A model generated the notes under the pieces. That model was not told where the DNA came from, did no database searches, and saw nothing but the letters and a program-made list of their open reading frames with translations. A stretch of 64,000 nt of DNA from the NCBI RefSeq assembly GCF_002871915.2, contig NZ_CP126958.1, forward strand, positions 186,001-250,000, in the 5' to 3' direction. The DNA is from Aerococcus loyolae (lineage in GTDB: Bacteria > Bacillota > Bacilli > Lactobacillales > Aerococcaceae). The translations under genes and the position numbers were made by a program. Positions 56,822 through 64,000 of this stretch are shown one piece after another. Each line of letters starts with the position of its first letter. Positions within the stretch are counted from its first letter, which is position 1.

Positions 56822-58329
56822 TGAAGAAATTGAGTCATTGCTTTTTAGCAGTTTTACTGATGCTAACGACCCTATCCGGTCTCTTAGCCCCACAAGTCTA
56901 TGGTGAGGAAGGCCAGGGCCAGGCCCCTAGTGAGAATTCACTCCTCCAAAGCATAAAAGACCGTGGTGAACTTCGAATGGGGGTTAGCCCGGACTATCCA
57001 CCTTTTGAATTTATTACCATGAAAGACGGCCAACAAACCGTGGCCGGAGCTGATATTGAATTAGGGCAAAAAATTGCCGATGACCTCGGGGTTAAATTAA
57101 ATGTTGTGACCATGGAATTCTCTAGTCTCCTATCTTCCATGGAAGCGGGGAATATCGATATTATCATTTCTGGGATGGGTTATACTGAAGAAAGAGCCAA
57201 GTCGGTTGACTTCTCTGATGGTTACCAAAATGATGAACAAGCCATTATTATCCGTAAAGACGATGCCGAAAAGATCCATGATAAAGATTCCTTCACCCCA
57301 GATATGACGGTAGGTTACCAACAAGGATCGATTCAAGAAGGCTTAGCCAATGAACAAATGGCTCATGTGGGTAAGCACGCTATGCAACAACTCCCTGATT
57401 TAATCTCTGCCTTACTGACGGGGCAAATTGATGGGGTTATTATCGACTCTGGTGTGGGTGGTGCCCACGTTCGGGCCCATGAAGATGCCCTAGAAATGAT
57501 CAATGGCCACTTTAAATTAGAAGACGATAACTCTAAACGGGTAGTTATGCCCAAAAACCAACCTGACCTACAAGCAGCTATCAACCAAAGTGTCCAAGAG
57601 GTCAAAGACCAAGGTTTGATGGACCAATGGCTAGATGAATCTTATGATTTGATTATTAGTGAAGGCCAAGAACAAGCTGAACAAGGGGTTGACTGGTTAT
57701 CCTATTGGCCTTATTACTGGAACGGAATTAAAATGACCTTGCTGATTTCAGCGGTCAGTGTGGTCTTTGGTTTAACCTTAGGGGCTATCTTAGCTGTTAT
57801 GCGTCTGACTGAGAACAAAATTTTATCCGGTATTGCTATGGCCTATGTTGAATTCATTCGGGGGACGCCTTTAATGATCCAAGTCCTCTTCATGTTCTTA
57901 GGAATCGGTGGATTATTTAACGTTCCTGCCTTGCTTTCAGCCTTGATTGCGGTGTCCTTAAACTCGGGGGCTTATATTAGTGAGATTATCCGTGGGGGGA
58001 TCCAAGCGGTTGATAAGGGGCAAACTGAAGCCGCACGTTCTCTTGGTTTAGACCGTTTGACTACCCTGAAGAAGGTTATCTTCCCACAATCCCTACGGTC
58101 AATCTGGCCAGCCTTGGGGAATGAATTTGTGACCTTGATTAAGGAGTCATCTATTGTATCGACTATCGGTATTGCTGAATTAACCTTCCAAACCCGGGCG
58201 GTTACCAGCATTACCTATCAAGGGATTATTCCCTTGTTGATTTCTATGGTGATTTACTTTATTCTGACCTTTACCTTAACCAAGGTCTTAAACCGTTGGG
58301 AAAAACAAATGAATGCCAAATATGCTTAG
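56812..58329 (+). CDS. amino acid ABC transporter, fused substrate-binding and permease protein, second copy
   Basis: A 505-residue paralogue of the gene at 53864 with the same layout: signal peptide (to about residue 32), binding domain (LRMGVSPDYPPFEF, NIDIIISGMGYTEERAKSVDFSD) and permease (VEFIRGTPLMIQVLF, EAARSLGLDRLTTLKKVIFPQS). The two copies share about half their residues by eye, so an operon-internal duplication around argH is likely. The ATG at 56812 overlaps the argH stop. No ATPase gene accompanies it. Terminator follows at 58353. Confidence 0.92.
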   Translation: MSLMKKLSHCFLAVLLMLTTLSGLLAPQVYGEEGQGQAPSENSLLQSIKDRGELRMGVSPDYPPFEFITMKDGQQTVAGADIELGQKIADDLGVKLNVVTMEFSSLLSSMEAGNIDIIISGMGYTEERAKSVDFSDGYQNDEQAIIIRKDDAEKIHDKDSFTPDMTVGYQQGSIQEGLANEQMAHVGKHAMQQLPDLISALLTGQIDGVIIDSGVGGAHVRAHEDALEMINGHFKLEDDNSKRVVMPKNQPDLQAAINQSVQEVKDQGLMDQWLDESYDLIISEGQEQAEQGVDWLSYWPYYWNGIKMTLLISAVSVVFGLTLGAILAVMRLTENKILSGIAMAYVEFIRGTPLMIQVLFMFLGIGGLFNVPALLSALIAVSLNSGAYISEIIRGGIQAVDKGQTEAARSLGLDRLTTLKKVIFPQSLRSIWPALGNEFVTLIKESSIVSTIGIAELTFQTRAVTSITYQGIIPLLISMVIYFILTFTLTKVLNRWEKQMNAKYA

Positions 58330-58352
58330 ATTTGATGAATAATATCTATGTG

Positions 58353-58399
58353 AAAAAGCCACTTACTGCTTCCTTGAAGGGAAGGGTAAGTGGCTTTTT
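58353..58399. terminator. bidirectional terminator
   Basis: AAAAAGCCACTTAC pairs with GTAAGTGGCTTTTT between convergent genes. Confidence 0.9.
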
Positions 58400-58413
58400 A
58401 TGATGCTAATGTT

Positions 58414-59370
58414 TTAGTAGCCTTTCTTTTTATCTAGGCGGTTGACGTTTGGATAGTTACCGCTTAGGTAATCCTGGTAGTTTTGGTAGAAAATCTTAAA
58501 AATATCATCACGGAAGTGTTCTACCCGTCCAGAGGCATGGGGTGTGATCAAGAGGTTTTTAGTCTGCCAAAGGGGATTGTCTTCCTCTAAGGGTTCCTCT
58601 TGAAAGACATCCAGATAGGCTCCGGCGATCTTTTCTTCTTCCAAGGCGGCTTGGAGGTCAGCCTCTACGACAGCATTGCCACGGCCGACGTTGATGAAAT
58701 AGCTATTGGTTTTCATCTGCTTAAAGAAGTGCTGGTTAAAGATATTTTCAGTCTCTGCTGTTGCCGGAAGGGTATTAATAATGATATCCATTTCGCCAAG
58801 TCGCTCGGTCACACTGCTTTGGGTGTAGGTGTTTTGGAAATGTTCCACCGGCCTTCCTGAGGTATTGACTCCGTAGCAGCTTAAGCCAAAAGCCTGGCCA
58901 ATTCGGGCAATTTCACTGGCTAAATGGCCAGTCCCGTAAAGGAGTGCCTTTTTACCTGCCAGATTCTTCACATGCTCATAACGGTGCCAGTTGTTTTCTT
59001 CTTGCTGGTCATGGTAGATAAAGAGTTGGTGGAAACCCCCTAAGAGATAACCATAAATACTCTCAGCAATGGAAGGGGCATGGATTCCTGAGACGGTCGT
59101 CACCGTTACTCTGGGATCAGCCATAACTTCCTGGGGCAAGTAGTCAGCTCCAGCAGTATCTAATTGAAGCCAGGCTAAGCGGCGGTCCTTTTCTTGATAG
59201 ATAGCGGCTAGGGTATCTAAGTCGCTACCGAAAAAGATTTCGATTTGGGCGTAGTCGCTTGCTTGAAGTTGGTTTTTGTCTTTAATTTGATAGCGGTCAC
59301 TCAGCTCTGCTAGTTGCTCACGGGCTTGGTCCTTATATTTGGCAGCTAGGTAGAGGATGGGTTTAGGCAT
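58414..59370 (-). CDS. D-2-hydroxyacid dehydrogenase family protein
   Basis: A 318-residue NAD(P)-dependent oxidoreductase: NAD loop LLYGTGHLASEIARIGQAFG, catalytic Arg in INVGRGNAVVE, Glu in LDVFQEEPLEEDNPLW and His in ITPHASGRVEHFRDD. The layout fits phosphoglycerate/glyoxylate-type rather than D-LDH enzymes; substrate unknown. ATG at 59370 overlaps the nagB stop by eight bases and has GGTGAGGCGG before it, so it is translationally coupled to nagB. Confidence 0.88.
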   Translation of the reverse strand: MPKPILYLAAKYKDQAREQLAELSDRYQIKDKNQLQASDYAQIEIFFGSDLDTLAAIYQEKDRRLAWLQLDTAGADYLPQEVMADPRVTVTTVSGIHAPSIAESIYGYLLGGFHQLFIYHDQQEENNWHRYEHVKNLAGKKALLYGTGHLASEIARIGQAFGLSCYGVNTSGRPVEHFQNTYTQSSVTERLGEMDIIINTLPATAETENIFNQHFFKQMKTNSYFINVGRGNAVVEADLQAALEEEKIAGAYLDVFQEEPLEEDNPLWQTKNLLITPHASGRVEHFRDDIFKIFYQNYQDYLSGNYPNVNRLDKKKGY

Positions 59371-60082
59371 CCGCCTCACCGCTTAATTGACTAGCGGCTG
59401 CTTGGTCCAGAATGACAACCACGTTAGGGTGTTTTTGCAGGGCACTAGCTGGGACTTCTTCAGTCACTGGGCCTTCCACCATGGCTTTAACAGCAGCTGC
59501 TTTTTCTTCACCAAAGGCTAAGAGCAAGATGTTTTTGCTGTTTAAAATGGAACCGATCCCCATACTATAAGCCGTGGTTGGAACATCGCTAGGAGAGTCA
59601 AAGAGACGGCTGTTAGCCTCGATAGTTGATTCCGTTAGTTCAATTTTACGGGTCTTACTGGTGAAGGAAGAACCAGGTTCGTTAAAACCAATATGACCGT
59701 TGCGTCCAATACCGAGTAATTGTAGGTCAATAGGATGTTCTTGGAGCAAGTTTTCAAATTGTGAACATTCTTCTTCTTCGTTAGGGTTGGCCCCATTTAA
59801 GAGATAGTTATGTTTGAAGGGTTTTTCGTTGAAGAGATGTTTGTGCATAAAGTAATTATAGCTTTGTGGGTGGCTGGCTTCTAAACCAACATATTCATCC
59901 AAGTTAAAGGAAAGACTGTCGGTAAAGTCTAAGTCTGAAGCAACGATTTCTTGGTAGAGTTTTTCTGGTGTCGAACCGGTAGCTAGGCCTAAGACTTTAG
60001 GCCCGTCAGCTAAGGCTTCTTTGTAGTAATTTAAAGCGGCTTGGCTGGCTGTTTCGATGTCATCATAAATATAAACTTTCAT
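59363..60082 (-). CDS. nagB: glucosamine-6-phosphate deaminase
   Basis: Converts glucosamine 6-phosphate to fructose 6-phosphate and ammonia. 239 residues with LGLATGSTPEKLYQEI, SFNLDEYVGL (catalytic Asp), LQLLGIGRNGHIGFNEPGSSF (His/Asp/Glu triad region; quoted in part) and TTAYSMGIGSILNSK. Short Firmicute form without the allosteric C-terminus. ATG at 60082 follows GGAGGTACAAAA; the frame to 60208 lacks a ribosome site. Coupled to a hydroxyacid dehydrogenase gene, which is an unusual partner. Confidence 0.95.
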   Translation of the reverse strand: MKVYIYDDIETASQAALNYYKEALADGPKVLGLATGSTPEKLYQEIVASDLDFTDSLSFNLDEYVGLEASHPQSYNYFMHKHLFNEKPFKHNYLLNGANPNEEEECSQFENLLQEHPIDLQLLGIGRNGHIGFNEPGSSFTSKTRKIELTESTIEANSRLFDSPSDVPTTAYSMGIGSILNSKNILLLAFGEEKAAAVKAMVEGPVTEEVPASALQKHPNVVVILDQAAASQLSGEADA

Positions 60083-60382
60083 TTTTGTACCTCCATAAAA
60101 GATATAAGTTGATAAAAATCTTATCACTAGTTTAACACGGATAGGAAAATAAATCTGTGGCAAAAGGAGATTTTGAAAGTAGAACCGGTACTTTAACAAA
60201 AAAATCACAAAGTTGAATAGGTGGAAAAGGGGGGGAGAAAGGATTAAAGTGTCTTGGCATAAATTTTGGCAGAGGACACTTTGCCAAAACTAGCCGGCAA
60301 ATCCATTGAAAGCGTATACAGATATTCTGTACAATAATGGTGTAAATACATATTACAGTGATTCAATGAAGGAGGAAATATT
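60083..60382. other. divergent nagB-mtlA intergenic region
   Basis: 300 bases with no gene. It carries the mtlA promoter and cre site near the right end; the nagB side holds a GATAAAAATCTTATC inverted repeat (60111-60125) that may be an operator. Confidence 0.45.
60306..60335 (+). promoter_or_regulatory. mtlA promoter with cre site
   Basis: TTGAAA, 18 bases, TACAAT. TGAAAGCGTATACA (60307-60320) overlaps the minus-35 and fits the cre consensus, so CcpA repression in glucose is inferred. Confidence 0.75.
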
Positions 60383-62191
60383 ATGGAACAGTCACAAGCC
60401 AAGTCTTCCGGCTTGAAGGCAGGTATCCAAAAATTGGGACGCCATCTCTCTAGCATGGTCATGCCTAATATCGGTGCCTTTATAGCCTGGGGGATTTTTG
60501 CTGCGCTCTTCATTCCAACGGGTTACCTACCTAATGAAAGCTTAAATGCTGTTGGTGGAGCCATGCAACGTTATCTCTTGCCATTATTAATTGCTTATTC
60601 TGGTGGTGCCCTGGTCTACCAACAACGGGGAGCTGTTGTTGCAACCATTGCCACGATGGGAGTTATCGGTGGTGCGCCACCCGAAACACCAATGTTTATT
60701 GGTGCCATGGCCATGGGGCCTTTTGCAGGTTGGGTCATTAAGAAATTTGACCAAGCCTTCCAAGAAAAAATCCCTTCTGGTTTTGAAATGTTAGTCAATA
60801 ACTTTTCCAGTGGGATTCTGGGCTTCTTCTTAGCCTTACTCGGTTTCTTTGCAGTTGGACCACTGGTGAGTTGGGGAACTGAATGGATGGAAATTGGCGT
60901 CAATAAGATCATGGAACTAGGTTTCTTACCTTTGGCCAATGTCTTGATTGAGCCCGCTAAGATCCTCTTCCTAAACAATGCTATCAACCACGGGATCTTA
61001 ACCCCACTAGGTTCAGCCCAAGTTGCTGAAGTGGGTAAATCGGTCCTCTATCTCTTAGAAGCCAACCCTGGCCCTGGTCTGGGAGTTTTACTAGCCTTTG
61101 CTATTTTTGGTAAGGGTAGCGCTAAATCTTCCAGTTGGGGAGCTATGATCATCCACTTCCTTGGTGGGATTCATGAGATTTACTTCCCTTATGTGATGAC
61201 CAAGCCTCTCTTAATCTTAGCGGTTATCGCTGGTGGGGTAACGGGGACCTTTGTTAACGTCCTCCTCAATGTTGGTTTAACTGGACCTGCTTCTCCAGGC
61301 TCCATTTTTGCTATTTTCGGGGTAACTGCTCGTGGAGACCATCTACCCATGCTCCTAGCTGTTGCTGCTGCTGCTGCGGTATCCTTTGCGGTTGCTGCTT
61401 TAATCCTAAAAACCGATCGTTCCCAAGAAGACAACTTTGCAAAACAACAAGCGGCTGTTTCTCAAGCCAAGGCTGAATCTAAAGGTCAAAGTGCTGATGT
61501 TGAAGCGACTTCAGATGAAGTTCCAGACGTTAACCAAATCGACCGGATTATCTTTGCCTGTGATGCTGGGATGGGGTCAAGTGCCATGGGGGCTTCCCTA
61601 TTAAGGAAGAAAGCCAAACAATTAGGCTTGACGCAACCCGTGACCAACTCAGCCATTAATAATCTGAGTGACGATGCGAAGACCTTAGTCATCACCCAAC
61701 AAGAATTAACCCCTCAAGCCCGTAAAAAAGCTCCATCATCCACCCATATTTCGGTGAACAACTTTATGGATTCTGACCGCTATGATGAAATTTTAGCGGA
61801 TATGTTAGATGAAGATGTAGAAACGGTTGAAGCTGAAGTATCTGATGGTTCTAGCGAGTCCGCTAAAAAAGACTCTAGTCAAGCGCAAACATCAGACTAT
61901 GCTGGCATTAACAAGGTCGTCTTTGCCTTCCAAGGACCTGGTGTTGGCGGCACGACGATTGCAGCGTCCATCTTTAGAAATCTCTTAGTCAAAAAAGCCC
62001 CTGATAAAAATATCCATGCCTCTGCTCAAGCACTGGATGAGATTAATGACCAAGACAATATCTTGGTGATCGTACAGAGTGATGACTATCAAACAGCCAA
62101 GGAACATTTCCAAAAGGCTAGAGTCATTCATTTTGACCGTTTGATTGATGAAGGAAATTACTATTCATTGATTCAATCCTTAGGGGAATAA
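60383..62191 (+). CDS. mtlA: PTS mannitol transporter subunit IICB with extra C-terminal EIIB-like domain
   Basis: Imports and phosphorylates mannitol. 602 residues: EIIC membrane domain (1-345; GRHLSSMVMPNIGAFIAWG, GGAPPETPMFIGAMAMGP, HFLGGIHEIYFPYVM), linker, EIIB domain (about 387-475) with phospho-Cys393 in FACDAGMGSSAMGASLLRKK, a second acidic linker, and a second EIIB-like domain (about 510-600). In that second domain the phospho-loop reads VVFAFQGPGVGGTTIAAS, with Gln517 in place of Cys, so it cannot be phosphorylated in the usual way. Ordinary MtlA IICB proteins end after one EIIB. Start follows GGAGGAAATATT. Followed by mtlR. Confidence 0.93.
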   Translation: MEQSQAKSSGLKAGIQKLGRHLSSMVMPNIGAFIAWGIFAALFIPTGYLPNESLNAVGGAMQRYLLPLLIAYSGGALVYQQRGAVVATIATMGVIGGAPPETPMFIGAMAMGPFAGWVIKKFDQAFQEKIPSGFEMLVNNFSSGILGFFLALLGFFAVGPLVSWGTEWMEIGVNKIMELGFLPLANVLIEPAKILFLNNAINHGILTPLGSAQVAEVGKSVLYLLEANPGPGLGVLLAFAIFGKGSAKSSSWGAMIIHFLGGIHEIYFPYVMTKPLLILAVIAGGVTGTFVNVLLNVGLTGPASPGSIFAIFGVTARGDHLPMLLAVAAAAAVSFAVAALILKTDRSQEDNFAKQQAAVSQAKAESKGQSADVEATSDEVPDVNQIDRIIFACDAGMGSSAMGASLLRKKAKQLGLTQPVTNSAINNLSDDAKTLVITQQELTPQARKKAPSSTHISVNNFMDSDRYDEILADMLDEDVETVEAEVSDGSSESAKKDSSQAQTSDYAGINKVVFAFQGPGVGGTTIAASIFRNLLVKKAPDKNIHASAQALDEINDQDNILVIVQSDDYQTAKEHFQKARVIHFDRLIDEGNYYSLIQSLGE

Positions 62192-62304
62192 GGCCTTTAG
62201 CCATCCTTTAATAAATAAGCGACTGAAGTCAGATAAAGTTTTCCATTAGCTCGTCTCATGGTGTACTATTAAGGCAAAGTAGCTTTTACAGAGAGGATTA
62301 GGCC

Positions 62305-64000
62305 ATGTACTTTTCAGAACGAGAACGGGTCATATTACAGTGCTTTATGGAGCAAGGCGATGGCGTGAGCTTGGAAAGTTTAAAGATGACCTTACAAGTC
62401 AGCCAGCGTACAGTTTATCGGGAATTGAATAATTTAGCAGTTTCCTTGAACAAGTTTGGGATCGAAATCGGTCGTGACCGCAAGCAGGGTTACTTCTTAC
62501 GCTATCCCAAGGATTTTACTGTTGAAGATTTAAAGGATATTTTAGGGCCAAAGCAAAGGCAAGCATCCTGGCCTTTCTTTGACCGGGAGATACGCCAGCA
62601 GCACCTGGCCTGCCAATTATTACTAGAAAATCCAGAATTGACCAGGCAAGGCCTGGCAGCGAATTATGGCGTCAGCCTAGCCACCATTCAAACTGACCTC
62701 AAGGCGGTTGGTGAGGCCCTATTGAATTATGACCTCCACCTCGTGCGTGATGATAAGAAGAATTATTTGGTTAGGGGGTGGGAAGCTGAACGCCGGCAAA
62801 TGCTGAGTTCACTTTTAAGTCAAAATATTGACGAATATACCTTCTTCCATCCTAACCGCCAAGGCGGACAAAACAGTCAAGCCTTCATGGCTTTACTAGA
62901 GGGAGAAGACTTGGAATTAGTTCAGCAAATCTTTAATCGTTTAAATCCAACGACCTTTGCTAAGGTGACGGATAACCAGTTGAAGCTGATCATGCTCCAA
63001 GTTACGGTTACTATTATTCGCTTAAAGTCGGGCCAGCATTTAGAAGACGGGGGGCAAGAAAAAAGTAAGCACTTAGCCCTTTCCCAACCTGGGAAAACCG
63101 AACAACATTTAGCCCAGCAAATTATGGCTTGGTTATCGGATGCTTTAGCCTTACCGATTGGTATTAATGAACGGAATTTCTTGGCCCAGCAGTTAGAAGG
63201 GGTCAATTACAAGCCGCTTGAACACTTGCTGATTGAAAATTATGATGGAACCTTTCTCTATCAGGTTTCCGAGCTTATCCAAGCTGTCAGTGAAAAAACA
63301 GCCAACGATTTCCGCACTGATTCAGCCCTTTACTATAATTTAGTCACCCATATCCAGGCGACCTTTAATCGGCCGGAAGTGAGTGAATTTCAAGAATCTC
63401 CCCATACCTTATTGGACCGGATTACTGACCAATATTTTGACCTTTACCAGGCAGTGGGGACGAGCTTTTCCCAAGCCTTCCCGGGTCAGAAGATTGGCCG
63501 TGATGAATTGGCCTATATTGTTATTCACTTTGCAACTTCCTTGGAACGTCACCCTCAAGGCCGCCAGCAAATTTCCTTGCTCTTGGTTTGCGCGAGTGGG
63601 ATGGGAACGACAAAAATTCTGGAAAACCGTTTGAAAAAGTACATTAAACAAAATCTATTGATTGATGTGGTGAAATTATCAGCCTTAAATCAAGTCGCGC
63701 TAACTTCCTATGATATCGTCTTATCCACCCTGTTCTTACCAGGACTCAGCCGTCACTATCACTTGGTTTCCCCCTTGCTCTTAGATGACGAATTAAAGGC
63801 CTTAGAAATTGAAATTGAGCAAATCGCTCAAAATAAGGACCGGGTAGGATCTAACAATCGAACTGGGGAAGTAGGAAGCTTAGCGAGAAATAATCAGGAG
63901 CTCAGTTTAGAAAATTATTATCATAAGATCAAAGAGGCTTATCAAGTCTACCAAAACTTTCAAGTGATTAAGGTCAATAATACTGGAAAGGCTAAGCTTG
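62305..64000 (+). CDS. mtlR: mannitol operon activator MtlR (BglG/PRD family), partial
   Basis: Runs off the right edge; about 565 residues are visible. N-terminal winged helix (RERVILQCFMEQGDGVSLES, SQRTVYRELNNLA), a second HTH (RQGLAANYGVSLATIQTDL), PRD domains with conserved His residues (HLALSQPGKTEQH, YIVIHFATSLERH) and an EIIB-Gat-like domain (LLLVCASGMGTTKILENR) with its Cys. PTS phosphorylation of PRD His and the EIIB Cys normally controls DNA binding. Start follows AGAGGATTAGGCC. The usual mtlF and mtlD would be expected beyond the window. Confidence 0.92.
   Translation, partial: MYFSERERVILQCFMEQGDGVSLESLKMTLQVSQRTVYRELNNLAVSLNKFGIEIGRDRKQGYFLRYPKDFTVEDLKDILGPKQRQASWPFFDREIRQQHLACQLLLENPELTRQGLAANYGVSLATIQTDLKAVGEALLNYDLHLVRDDKKNYLVRGWEAERRQMLSSLLSQNIDEYTFFHPNRQGGQNSQAFMALLEGEDLELVQQIFNRLNPTTFAKVTDNQLKLIMLQVTVTIIRLKSGQHLEDGGQEKSKHLALSQPGKTEQHLAQQIMAWLSDALALPIGINERNFLAQQLEGVNYKPLEHLLIENYDGTFLYQVSELIQAVSEKTANDFRTDSALYYNLVTHIQATFNRPEVSEFQESPHTLLDRITDQYFDLYQAVGTSFSQAFPGQKIGRDELAYIVIHFATSLERHPQGRQQISLLLVCASGMGTTKILENRLKKYIKQNLLIDVVKLSALNQVALTSYDIVLSTLFLPGLSRHYHLVSPLLLDDELKALEIEIEQIAQNKDRVGSNNRTGEVGSLARNNQELSLENYYHKIKEAYQVYQNFQVIKVNNTGKAKL

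Overview
The window looks like chromosome of a low-GC lactic-acid-type Firmicute, most likely an Aerococcus (Aerococcaceae). The inference rests on an L-lactate oxidase close to the A. viridans enzyme, Lactobacillales-style transporters and regulators (BrnQ, Rex, T-box, CcpA-type cre sites), strong AGGAGG ribosome sites and TGC-TATAAT extended promoters. No rRNA, insertion sequence or prophage was seen. One tRNA (Pro-GGG) is present.

Layout. 1-9 kb: end of a BceB-type permease, CPBP protease, lactate oxidase (lctO), class II aldolase (fba), nitroreductase, a conserved unknown with no normal start codon, tRNA-Pro, a MetE-like methyltransferase, trhO. 9-19 kb: a modular LysM/G5/amidase wall hydrolase, then transporters (KdgT-like, two dicarboxylate/amino-acid symporters, BrnQ, DUF554), a PH-domain protein and a small rhodanese. 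19.7-23.4 kb: a UDP-sulfoquinovose synthase homologue, a GT4 glycosyltransferase interrupted by one in-frame TGA, and a DUF308 plus papain-like membrane protein, together resembling a sulfolipid-type operon. 23.5-27 kb: Nudix hydrolase, zinc-ribbon protein, an orphan type I-E CRISPR array (six full repeats, one truncated, 33-nt spacers, no cas genes in the window) followed at once by a SLOG-fold plus phosphoribosyltransferase gene pair. 27-41 kb: GST-like reductase, second BrnQ, D-lactate dehydrogenase, SWIM protein, exoA, a small decayed locus with two lone HicB-like genes, the tsaB-GNAT-GNAT-tsaD cluster, ABC-F ATPase and rex.

41.7-48 kb: groESL under a CIRCE operator and divergent purA/purB. 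The intergenic spaces here carry a family of about 100-nt nested hairpins whose stems differ in sequence between copies but keep pairing, while an internal loop (GGAG opposite TGA) stays constant. I count four good copies and two degenerate ones. 48-58 kb: acetamidase-like protein, isoaspartyl dipeptidase with a YfcC transporter, aldehyde dehydrogenase, and a T-box-controlled operon in which argH sits between two fused substrate-binding/permease ABC proteins. 58.4-64 kb: a hydroxyacid dehydrogenase overlapping nagB, and a mannitol PTS operon (mtlA with an extra EIIB-like domain lacking the phospho-cysteine, then mtlR running off the end).

Taken together the genes describe a peptide-, amino-acid- and organic-acid-using, oxygen-tolerant fermenter: lactate made by LDH can be reoxidised by LctO, with carbon control by cre sites at lctO, mtlA and the YfcC gene, and NADH-linked control by Rex. 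The most unusual items are the covarying hairpin family, the CRISPR-adjacent SLOG/PRTase pair, and the broken sulfoquinovose-type operon.
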